Position numbers and translations under genes: made by a program. This document shows, piece by piece, positions 46,667 through 57,710 of a DNA stretch of 64,000 nt. Where the stretch lies: positions 9,920,001-9,984,000 of the forward strand of contig CM075937.1 of assembly GCA_038030265.1 (NCBI GenBank), given 5' to 3'. The stretch comes from Corythucha ciliata. Taxonomy: Eukaryota; Arthropoda; Insecta; Hemiptera; Tingidae. Numbering within the stretch: the first letter of the stretch is position 1; each line of letters starts with the position of its first letter. The notes under the pieces were generated by a model that did no database searches, had not been told where the DNA came from, and saw only the letters and a program-made list of their open reading frames with translations.

Positions 46667-49600
46667 GTCAACTTTAACAGTAAATTAGCGCTTTTCGCCG
46701 CAAATCAGCAACAGATTAGCGGGGGTAATCCCCCTCACCTTATAGACATAAATATGCACTTTTCCCCAACTTTAGCAGCAAAGTAGATTTTTTATCCCGT
46801 GAATCAGCGATGTTTCTTTAACTTTCCTCGGGTTGGCGTTTTCCACAATTTTAGTAGCAAATTAGCTATTCTTTTTAGCGCTTAACCCAGTCAGTGGCGT
46901 AGGTATGAATTTGTTCTGAGGGCGGGGGGGGGGTGTATCAGATCTCGTTGGCCTCACCATAGCCCCAATCTCTCAGTTATGCGCGATTTTTGGACTCTAC
47001 CCGCAAATTAGCGCTTTTTTGGCCGAGTGTATCGTTCTTCTCAATTTCAGCCGCAGATTAACGGTTTTGCCCCACCCCCTCCCCTAGCCTTGAATTCGCG
47101 CATTTTCCCAACTTTAGCAGCAAAGTATCGTTTTTATCCCGTGAGCGATGTTTCTTAATTATCGCCGAGTTTTGGCGTATTCCTCAATTTTAGCAGCATA
47201 TAACCGATTTTTTAAATTTTTTTACTAGGGGATTAGCAATTTTCTCAGTTTTTCAGTGCTTTCCACAATATTAGCCGCAAAATAGGGGGGACTTTTCACG
47301 AATTAGGATTTTTTTTTGGTTCACCATACGCAATGCATGAGCGATTTTTCTCAGTTTACTCGCGAATTAACGGTTTCTTCGCCAATTGCCATAAATTGGC
47401 GCTTTTTTTCAATTTCAGCCGGAAAAGTTGCCTTCAGAATCCGTAGATTGGCGTATATTCAGTTTTTGGCGCAAATTAGAATTTTTCTTAATTTCAGCCA
47501 CGAGTTAGCGTTTTTTTTAAATTCTTGCGGCTACGCGTCGTAGCGTTTCAAACCTGTGAATTAGCGAATTTTCACAATTTCAGTCACAAATTGGCGTTTG
47601 GCGCCATGTTAGCTGTAAATGGGCGATTTTTTCCATTTTTAGCCGCAAATTAGCAATTTTCTCCATTTTTAGGCTTAAAATTAACCTTTCTCTTAATTTT
47701 GACCAGGCTGATTAGTTTTATTTTCTCAATATAACCCGCAAATTAGCGTTTTTTCACATTTTACTACCACATTAGCAAAACTAATTTTTATAGGTGTAGA
47801 AAATTGCATCATTTCAGTTCTAGCTGTGATAATTAGCGTATTTTTTAACATTATACTATAGCCATGAATGAATTTGCTATTTTTCTGAATTTTAGCCACA
47901 AAAATGCCTTCAGAAGGTGCGAATTTAAATTATAAATGAAATTTTTTCTTTCAATCCTTTTTCAAACCAAAAAAATTACATCTATCCATCCATTTCTGTC
48001 TAAATATCATCATTTTTAAATTGTAAATTTCACAACGATTTCGATTTTTTTCGAGAATTAGTGATGTTCGTCAATTTTAGCAGCGAATTTTAGCATTACC
48101 TACCGAGTTTTGTTAATTTTTGCCAAGAATTTGTGTTTGACTCAATTTAAGCTGCAAGTTAGCAATTTTTTCCTTTTTTAACTGAGAATTAGCACTCTTT
48201 CCCAATTTGAACTGAAAAGTAACGTTCTTCTTAATTTTAGCTGCGCTAATTGGCGATTTTTTTAATTTTTCTGCGAATTAGTGATTTTCTTCATTTTGTA
48301 TCCGCGAGTTAATGTTTTTCCACAACTTTATATCTGCAAATTGCAAATTAGCGATTTTTCCCAATTTCAGCTGTGAAATAGCGTTTTGTGCTAATTTTGC
48401 GGCCATTCAGCATCCTATTCCCTTTTTCATACGCGAATGGGCGATTTTACGCCATTTCAGTTGTGAATTTGCCATTTTTGTCCAATCTTAACCTGAAAGC
48501 GTCTTGCATTTGTCAATATTATAGCGTGTTTTATCAACTTTAACCGCGGGGTTTCCACAATTTATTCGTAGAATGGCCTCCATGTACCGTGAATCAGCGA
48601 TTTTTTTCTTAATTTTAGTCTGGAAGTTGCATCGCGAGACCGGGAATCAGCGCTTTTTAGCAGCTATAGCCACGAATATTACCGATTTTTGTCTGATAGA
48701 GGGTCCAGGGTGATCCCACCCCCTTCCGTACCTCGGTACACTACTGCGTTGGGTCTCAAGTACAAGGAAAAAGCTGGACGTACTCGGACCTTTTCGGGCT
48801 GCTTGAAGTCCAGAAAATCTGTTAAACCTATCTTCAGCATCCTATTCCCTTTCATACGCGAATGGGCGATTTTACGCCATTTCAGTTGTGAATTTGCCAT
48901 TTTTGTCCAATCTTAACCTGAAAGCGTCTTGCATTTGTCAGTATTATTGCGTGTTTTCTCAACTTTAACCGCGGGGTTTGCCCAAATACAACACTTTTGC
49001 GTTGATTTCCAGAATTCATTCGAAGAATGGCCTCCATGTACCGCGAATCAGCGATTGTTTTCTTAATTTTAGTCTGGAACTTGCATCGCGAGACCACGAA
49101 TCAGCGCTTTTTAGCAGCTGTAACCACGAACATTACCGATTTTTGTCAGTTAGAGGGTCCGGGGCGACCCCCCCCCCACAGTTCACTAGTGCGTTGGGTC
49201 TGAAGTCCAAGGAAAAAGCAGGACGTACTTGGACCCTGTCGGGCTGGTTTAAGTCCAGAAAATCTGTTAACCCTTACTTCAACGTTAAACGCTCATTTTT
49301 GGCGATTTTATGGGGCTCTTCGTTATGGTACTAGTTCCCCTTCATTCGTACACTTGAAGGTTTGAGGGGGGATCTATCCCCCATATCCCCGCCCCTGTAC
49401 TCAGTATGAGCTGAAAATTACTTAATATTAGCGATAAAATACCGGTTTTCTCGAAATGTTTACCACAAATGTGCATTTTTTGTTCACCACAACCACACGC
49501 TACGAAATAGCGATTTCTTCTCAGTTTTAAACGTGAATTTGCCACTCATAGCCATAAATTAGCGCTTTTTATCAATTTTAGCCTCAAAGTTGCCCGAGGA

Positions 49601-50470
49601 AGCCGCGAATTAGCCTATTTCCAATTTTTGACGCAAATTGAAATTTGTCTCAATTTTAGCCGTGAATTAGCGCTTTTTCGTAATTTTAGCAGTGCACTAG
49701 CTATTTCTAGACCGTGTATTAGCGACGTTTGTTCATTTTAGCCACGAATTGGCGTTTTCCGATATTTTTAACTGCAAATCGGCATTTCTTCCATTTTTGA
49801 CAGTGAATTAGCACTTTTTGTTTCAATTTAGGCTGAAAATTAAGTTTTCTGTTTATTCTAGCCAGAATAAATACTGATTTTCTCGATATTAGCCGCAAAT
49901 TTGCGGGTTCTTTTACATTTTGGCACCGCATTAGTAATGTTTTTCAATTTTAACTTCATCGCTTCATCTCAGTTCTAGCCGTTAATCAGTGTTTTTTCTT
50001 TTACTTATAGCCATCCATTTACATGAGCCTCGATTCTTTCAGAAGCTATACATATTTTCGTTTTCTCAATTTCAGCCGCGAATTAGTGATTTTTCTTCAT
50101 TTCAGCTGTGAAATAGCGTTTTCTGATAATTTTGCAGCGAATTAGCACATTATCTATTCTCTTTTTTTTTTATTAATAGGCGATTTTTTGCCATTTGAGT
50201 TGTGAATTTGCCATTTTGGTCCAATTTAAACTCGAATTAGCGTTGTTTTTGGCAATAATTGCCACGATTTTTGTTTACTTGTACAGCCTTGAATTAGTAG
50301 CGTATTCTCATTCTCAATCGTTTCAATCGGGCCCAGAAACAACATTTTTGCATTGATGTCTACATTTCAGTCGTGGAATGGCCGTCGAATCGACGATTTT
50401 TTCTCAATTTCGGTCTGGAAGTTGAATCGTGAGACCACGAACCAGCGCTTTTTCGCAGTAAGACTCGCTC
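46667..50470 (+). repeat. 30-bp degenerate satellite, plus, right flank of the nested elements
   Basis: Continues in register from the block before 35800. GTTGCCTTCAGA-type modules occur near 47427, 47903 and 49585. A CAGTGGCGTAGGTATG stretch near 46895 followed by poly-G (46922-46933) is a possible transposon end. A tandem duplication (48408-49398) lies within. Confidence 0.85.
48408..49398 (+). repeat. Tandem duplication of a mixed satellite/non-satellite module
   Basis: CAGCATCCTATTCCC opens a module at 48408 and again at 48835. Both share CGCGAATGGGCGATTTTACG, AACCTGAAAGCGTCTTGC, GAATGGCCTCCATGTACCG, TTGCATCGCGAGACC and GCGTTGGGTCT in order. The second copy runs on through GAGGGGGGATCTATCCCCC to CCGCCCCTGTAC (about 49398). 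A partial direct copy is at 50310-50460 and an inverted copy at about 56991-57710. The module's GC-rich end resembles transposon termini elsewhere in the window. Confidence 0.8.
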
Positions 50471-50751
50471 TCATGCTGGTGCTGGGAGCGCCAGCAGGTA
50501 CAGGCGCACTCATCGTGGGGCTAAATCGTTTGTTTAGGTCCAGTTTCTGGCGACTATATGGACATTTTACACCATCAGTGCAAATTTTTTATGAACCCCT
50601 GAATCACGAGAAATGTCTGGCGATCTCAGAAGTGTCATCTCCTAGACCATAAGAAACGTCCTTTGCAAAGGTGCCAGACACAATCAAATGACCCGGCTCT
50701 CGGTTGTTTACGAAGTAGATAATCGCTCCAGAAAACTTATATTATTATTGA

Positions 50752-51030
50752 CTCCCCGGCGGGGTTTGAACCCGCAACCTCTGGATTACTAGTCCAGCAC
50801 GCTGCCAATTGCGTTACGGTGACGCTTTTGGCAGTCGTACTACGAGGGATCAGCTAAGCTGAACCCCACCCAGGGCCATTGTTTCTCGAAATCCTAGGCG
50901 TTTCTCCTTTTGACAAAGGTAAACCACGCCAGTGTTATCATATCGTAGATAAAGTTCGATATGAAGAAAGATGTCGCCGGTATTTAATTAAATAAATTAA
51001 ATGAAAACGATATCTTCCGGACGACGGATG
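50752..51030 (-). repeat. tRNA-Thr-like SINE head and body
   Basis: On the minus strand 50824-50752 forms most of a tRNA cloverleaf. A-box GCAATTGGCAGCG leads to the anticodon arm CTGGA-CTAGTAA-TCCAG (anticodon AGT) and T arm GCGGGTTCAAACCCCGC. The acceptor stem has two mismatches, so a SINE head or tRNA pseudogene is more likely than a working gene. To the right, 50825-51030 ends in an AT-rich segment (GATGTCGCCGGTATTTAATT) shared with 18410-18515. No target duplication was found. Confidence 0.65.
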
Positions 51031-51379
51031 GTTGATAGCAAGGATGGTCAAAATTGCCAAACGTTGACTGGCGATTGCGGCTGAACTCCTCGAACGATTT
51101 CAATTTTGCAAACGACATTCAACGCAGAATTTCAAGCTCTTTGAAAACACAAATGGTGACATTTTCTTTTTGGATGCCTACTTTTCGAGTTATACGCGAA
51201 AAACGGGAAAAAGCGTTAAAATTTCGCGGTTTTTAGGCTCTCAAATCTGAAGCACAACCTAGAAACCGTTGCAAACTCATCGATTTGTTATTCAGGACGT
51301 CCAAGTGATATTTAAACGATTCCCAACTCTCGAGCAATTTTTAGGTGCTGGAGCACTAATTTGCCTGGACTATACAATT
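51031..51379. other. Degenerate AT-rich sequence, no gene
   Basis: AAATTTCGCGG and TTTCAATTTTGCAAACGA words resemble the second degenerate family. No coding signal. Confidence 0.35.
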
Positions 51380-53540
51380 AAGAAAAGTCTCTAATTCACG
51401 GGATAAAAACACTGTACTTCGCGTCTAATACTGAGAAAATTCACTAATGCACTTATGAAATAAGAAAAATCACTGATGAAAAGCTAAAATAAAGAAAAAA
51501 TAGTAATTCACCAATGAAATTGAGAAAAACAGGTAATTTACGGGTAACGTATGGTAAAAGCACTCTTTCGCCGCTATTAAATTGAGTAAAATGCCAATTC
51601 GCGGCTTCTTAAGCCAATTTTGCACCTAAAATAGAGGATAAGCTAAAATTGCCGCTTGAAAAAGACAAAAATCGCTAAATCACGAATCGGAAATTTGCAC
51701 AAATTCACTGTTTAAATGGAGAAAAACACTGGCTGGCGGCTAAAATTGAAAACATGCGAATTTAGCGGTTGTAAAATGGAGACAAATTTGAGTGGATTCG
51801 CCACCAATTCGCTAATTCATTGATGAAATTGAGAAATAGAGCTAATTCGCGGCTAAAATATTGAAAAAGGCTTGCTTAAATTGAGAAAAATCGCTTCTTT
51901 GCGGATAAGATGCAGAAAAAGCGCTAATTCACCGTTTAAATTAAGTAAATACCATTAATCATCGCTATACCATAGTACATACATCACCGGTTGCACGATA
52001 TTGTTGAAAATCAGGTGAAAATATTGAAGGAAAAAGAAAATATCTTTGCCCACCCAATGAGAACATTGGGTGGGCGATGGCCCACCTCGCCCCCCCCCCA
52101 ACACTAAGTGCTATGTCGCTACGAAGTTGCGGGAAATCACTAATTCTCGTATTAAAAATAGAAAAAACTCTAATTCGCGTTTAAAATTTATAAAAATCCC
52201 AATTGACGGCTAAATTTATGAACAGCGCAAATTGGCGGAGCTGCTGTCTGAATTTTTTTGAAATAGCTTAAATTAATGGTTATAGGTGCAAAAAATCTGC
52301 TAATTCGTGTCTATAATTGAGAAAATCACTAATTCGTGGATTAAATTGAGCATAACAGCTAATTTTGGCGGATAAAAACTAAGAAATAGCGCTGATTCGT
52401 GGCTAAAATAAGGAAAAGACATAATTTAGCACAGTTTAAAAATTATGTTTTTTGTTTATCTTGAGGCTAAGGGGGCCTTTGCGTGCTCGGTGCAGGGGTA
52501 TCGTGCTTTAAACCCGTTAAATTAAAGTTTCGAAAAGCGAAATTCGCAAAATTGGGGCATTTACAAAGCCTGAATCCAACGAAATTGGTGCCGCGTGTAC
52601 CTTTTTTCTCAATTACAGCCGCAGATTAGAGCCCCCCCCCCCCACCCAATTAGCCGTGCATTTTCTCATTCTCTCAACTTTAGCAGATGAATAATGGTTT
52701 TTTAAATTTTTCAGCTGGGAATTAGCACTTTTCTCAGTTTGGGCCGAAAATTATCATTTTTCTTGAGTCATTTCCTCAAGATTAGCCGCAAAAAAGTTTT
52801 TTTTTTTATATTTTTGTCACAAATTATAATTTTTTGTTCACCATACGCTATGCACTAGTTATTTCTCTCAGGTTTAGCAGCGAATTAGCGGGTTTTCTTA
52901 ATTTTAGCAGCGTTTCTAATCCGTTATTTAGCGAATTTACTCAATCTTAGTTACGAATTGGCGTTTTCCTCAACTTTTTTTTTGCAAGTTAGCCATTTTT
53001 CCATTTTTAGCAGAAAATTACAATTTGTCCCAATTTGAGCTGGAAATTAGGGTTTTTTAATATTTATGCCGTGCTAAAATTAGTCATTTTTTCAATATTA
53101 TGATGTTTTTTTTTTTTTTTTCATTATTTGCATTTTTTTATTTTTGCTATTGATTATCGTTTTTGTTTCCAATTTTAGCTCAATCAGAAGCTCGGCGTTT
53201 GGGTTTTTTCAATTTTAGCCGTGATTGAGTGATTTTCCTCAATTTTAGCCGCGGCCTACAGCTTTTTCTCAATTTTGGCAGCGCAGTAGCGTTTCTACAC
53301 CTTGCATTACCGATTTTTCTCCATTTTAGCCACGAATAGTCGTTTTTCTCAATTTTAGCCGCAGATTTTTACAAGGGGATTAGCAATTTTTCTCAATTTG
53401 AGCTAAAAACTAGAGTTTTCTTAATTTCAGCAGCGCTAATTAGTGATTTTTTTGTTCAATTTGAGCCGCGTTGATTCTTTATATTTTAACCCTGCGTTAG
53501 CAAGTTTTTTTAATTCCTGCTATTTTTCTAGCGCTGTTTT
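51380..53540. repeat. 30-bp degenerate satellite, minus then plus
   Basis: Minus-oriented units run about 51380-51960 and 52120-52460; plus-oriented units about 52590-53540. The interruption at 51960-52120 includes CCCACCCAATG / CATTGGGTGGG (about 52050-52075), a short hairpin, and a C-run. A T-run of 18 lies near 53106-53123. Confidence 0.8.
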
Positions 53541-54480
53541 TCAGTTTTTGAGCCTTGAAGCTTTCAGGAGCTTCAATTTTGTAGGAATTAGCCAAGTAGC
53601 TGTCCAACCGTGCAACCTCATGAATATAATGACCTAAGAATCCTCATTTTCCCGTTTTTCGGGGCCCCGGGGCGGTCTCTCTCTCCCCCCCCCCCCCGAC
53701 CCTGATTCAGTACGCTATTGGAGGCACCATCGCGAAAATTGAATTTTAGTGAGCGAAATCGACAAAAATGATTCACGAACGAGCAAAATTTGTTTCTGAT
53801 CGAGTCAAATCAGCCAAAATTAGCCTCTCAGACCCGCGCCGGAAATAGCGTTTTAGCGAGCAAAATTATTTATAAATGTAAAATTGGTTTTTTAAGTGAG
53901 TCAGAACAGCGAAAATTGGCGTTTGCAGCGTGCCAAAATCCGAAAAATGGTTTTATATTGACAAAAATCCCGCGTCACGAATTCACGATCCACGATATTG
54001 GATTTGTAATTAGCCATACCGCGCTCCGCCACGCCGCGGCGTGGGCGTTTTTAGTCCTAGGACCCCCGACTGCCACATCTCCTCTCGTCTTGGAAACATC
54101 CACTTTACCTCCTAGGCGTACACTATACTATTTTATTAAGCCGGAACGACGAGAACTGCTGTTTTTAAACGACGTTTTTAGTGGAATCAGCGAATTTTAT
54201 TGCGAGGGTTTTTTTTTTAATTTTCATCGAGCTCTGACTTCAAAGAAGCAGGGGGTTGATTGTGTGCACTTTGCAGGTGGCACTCGGCCTATTTTCAGCG
54301 CGTAGGACGTCGTATAGGACAGGGCCAGGAAATCTGCGAACAATCACCCAATTAGAAGCGTCACGTCTAGATGACGCTCTGCCCTGATCTGACTGAATGC
54401 TTTCTTTTTCACTCGCGGTATAAATCAAAAACAGACATCTATTTACAAGAATATTATAATACCTTTTCATATACAAAATA
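53541..54480. other. Mixed degenerate repeats with a GC-rich palindrome, no gene
   Basis: Between 53720 and 53970 is another loose repeat (GAGCAAAATT, GAGTCAAATCAGC and GCGAAAATTGGCG words). At about 54028-54046 CCACGCCGCGGCGTGG is a 16-bp perfect palindrome beside GACCCCCGAC. It may be a transposon end. No protein is recognisable. Confidence 0.4.
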
Positions 54481-56990
54481 AGCAAATAAATAAAAGCGTT
54501 TAAAAAAAATTATAATTCACGCTTCCTGTTTCGACCATTATTATATAAAAAAAGAAAAAAAAAAAGTGGCATCTGCATAAACTGAAACACTCTTAATTCA
54601 CTCTCCCAGCCCTTTTTCCGTCAACCGTTTTACTAACAATATTCAACCCTTCCTCTACTTTTTATTCACTCTCTCTTACTCTCTTTCTCTCTCTTATTCT
54701 CCACACCACTGTTAACCCTCTTATCGAAGCAATTAATCTAAAAGCTCGAAACTCCCCTGGCCACCTGATTCCCCCCCGAACCCCCTTCACGGTCAGAAAC
54801 TTCCATCACAAAACTATATGGAAGGGGCTCAAAGGAGAACAAAATATAAAAATATAATACAAAAATGTTAAAGAAGTTGATTATTTTCGTTGGAAAAACA
54901 CAGCAAGACAAAATGGCGCGTGCAATGGGTGGAAAGATGAACGCGAAAAGTATAGTAGTAAAGGGAGGGGAAAACGTTTCTTTTTTTTGGGGGGGTAGGG
55001 AACACACGTATGAAGACGTGGAAAGTCAGTTGCGAGGGTGGAGTTTCGATACAGTGATGTGACGTCATATGTGATTGGTGAAGAAACACAGCTAAGGGGT
55101 GGAGTTTTCTCAGATATATGTATTGCGCGCCTCGTCCAATTTTTTCCCTTTCTTTTGGGAGTGAAATAAAATATCGGAGGGATTTAGTAAACGATGCGTC
55201 AATGAAATAAATTTAATTGAATGAAAAAAAAAACAAACTTGAACTCTTTTATTTTCCTCTCATTCCGAAGGGAAAGAAATAACGTATAGAGAGAGAGAAC
55301 GAGAATTAAAGGAAAGACGATCTGGGGCTTGATGGTTGATTTGCCCCGTGGATTCCAGTTACTGCCCTGCGGGGCCTTTTTCAAAGCTGTAATGGGCCGG
55401 GCGGGGAGGGGACGGAACGAATAAAAGAGTATACTATCCTAGCACGAAAACTCCTCCCTTATCTTTACGTTGTTCACCAATTTTCTCCTGAATATATTCC
55501 CCTCCCCTCGCCACCAACCCTTATTCTTTCAACCCTACAGTTAACGTAAACCCTTGGAAAAGGATATTGTCCTTCCTTCCCTACTTCCTACTTTTCTCTG
55601 GGGAGACAGCGTTGCTGGGGGGGAGGGGGTTAAATTGTGACGCGACGCTAATTCTAGACGCACTTTTTTTTTCTTTTTTTAAGGGAATGACGCAAAACGG
55701 GGTTGCAGTGGAGGGGTGGGTTGATATTATGAACAAAACGAGCGTATAAAACCTCGACAACAACCCCCCTCCCCGCCTTACCATTACCTCCTATTGCTAC
55801 ATTTCAGTCAAACTACGAACGAGATAGGTTGGGAAGAGAGCAAACGTTGTTCGGTGACGACTAGAATAGAATGACAATGACGGTAAAAGGAGAATCATGA
55901 TGTTGTGCCGGGGGGGGGGTAGGGGAGAGGATCCAATAAGATGGTTGCCACGGGTAACCGGTAGTAACCTCGTTCTAATATTACTGTCAATTCTGTCCCA
56001 GAAGAAAAGGGTACTTCATCCTCCCCCCCCCCCCAAACATCCTCGCTCACCCCCAACTGCTGCAACACGTCCCTTTTACTTTCAATTCCTCGACGAAAAA
56101 TAAAACCGATCTGCGGAACTTATAAAAGAGTAGAAGCCCGAATATTAAAAACGATTAAATACGCCCCCGCCCCTCTCTCACACACACCCACACCAGTGTT
56201 ACGAGTACGAAGGAAAATAATCAAAACAAAAAAGAAGAAGAAAAAGTTGAATGACCCCTCTCTAACCAAAGATTTAAAAATAAGCCATTCGAGTTTAAAA
56301 AACTTCCTTCAAAAATGAAAGGGAGGGAAAAATGCCCCCAAGGATGAGCTGGTGGTGGAGGCAGTGGGGGGAGGTTGATGAAGGTTAGTGGGTCAATGTT
56401 GGTGGGCTCTAATTGATAAGCAGATCGAAGAGAATAATGGAAAGAGAGTTGGTTGGGGAGAAAGTGAGGGGGGCAAGGCAAAAAAAAGTGAGACTTTGCT
56501 TTTCAACCCCCGCCGACTCATTTCACTTCCCTTCTTTTTTTCTAGAGAGAGGTGAATCCGTGTCGTTATGATTTTAAAAAAGTATTTCGCCCCCTTTCCA
56601 CTTTTTTTTTTTTTTTTTAAAGCCCCTGCGGGGGATTTCAACCCTTTTTATTTCCTCCTCCCATTTTACAGGATCGTGTAAACATAATTATTTATTTAGT
56701 AGGGAGAAATAAATGAATTATCCCTTTCCCCCATCCCCAACAACACATAAATTAAGGACGTCACACTCAGTAACTGACTGTGACGGCAGTTTGCCTCAAA
56801 ACAGTTCTGTTCTGCTGTGACAAACCAACAGAAACAAATCTCGGCCATACTGTCAATTTCCATAGGGTCGTCTATAAGTCGATGATTTTAGTGGCCGTCA
56901 ATCGTTTGTTCAGCGCTATTTCTAGCCATAAAATCTTTGTTTACATATGTTTAACCGAAATTTTCGTTTGTTTAGCCTTTCAAGCAGGGG
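54481..56990. other. Low-complexity stretch without a supported gene
   Basis: Pyrimidine tracts and microsatellite-like sequence ((CT)n near 54668-54700, C-runs at 56023-56033, T-run at 56606-56618). The open frames on either strand are short and match no family. Confidence 0.5.
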
Positions 56991-57710
56991 TGTAGGTACG
57001 GAGGGGTGGGTTTGGGGGATAGATCCCCCCCCCCAGAGCTACAAGTATACGAACGAAGGGGCACTATAGTACCAACGAAGAGCCCCATATAAAATCTCCA
57101 AAAATGAGCGCTTCACGTAGAAGTTAGGTTTAGCAGATTTTCTGGACTTGAAGCAGCCCGAAAAGGTCCAAGTACGTCTAGCCGTTTCCTTGGAATCAGA
57201 CCCCACCCAGTAGCGTACCGAGGTTAGGGTGAAGAGGAAGGGGTTCGCCCCAAACCCCTCTATCAGACGGGGCCCCCGAAAAGCTTAAATACAGAAAAAT
57301 GACTATTTTTAGGTCATCCATGGATGTAGGTATGTGAATGGGTCCGTACGATTGGACAGCGATATCAGCAAAGAGTGTGCGAGCTGAATATTCCATTGAA
57401 CCCCCGAAACCGCTAGTTTTATAGTAGCTATAACTAGTTATATCAGCTGCTATCTGCTAAAAAGCGATGACTCGTGGTCTCGCGATGCAACTTCCAGACT
57501 GCAATTAAGAAAAAATCGCTGATTCGAGGTGCATGGAGGCCATTCTGCGAATAAATTATGGAAATCAACGCAAAAATGTTGTATTTGGGCCAACCCCGCG
57601 GTTAAAGTTTAGAAAACACGCTACAACATTGACAAAAAATACGCTTTCAAGTTAAAATTGGACAAAATTGGATAATTCAAAACTGCGCATGAAAAAGGGA
57701 ATAGGGTGCT
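56991..57710 (-). repeat. Inverted copy of the 48.4-49.4 kb module
   Basis: The reverse complement reproduces the module's words: GGGGGATAGATCCCCC near 57018, GATTTTCTGGACTTGAAGCA near 57139, CTCGCGATGCAACTTCCAGA near 57480 and GTGCATGGAGGCCATTC near 57530. It also carries about 200 extra bases (57230-57440) that are related to 8330-8530. Starts CAGGGGTGTAGGTAC at about 56986. Confidence 0.75.

Noticed and set aside
50752..50824. Functional tRNA-Thr gene
   Set aside because: Good anticodon and T arms, but two mismatches in the acceptor stem and a repeat body attached; a SINE head is more likely.
54865..55062. Small frame starting MLKKLIIFVGK
   Set aside because: Short, no family resemblance, and lies among low-complexity sequence.
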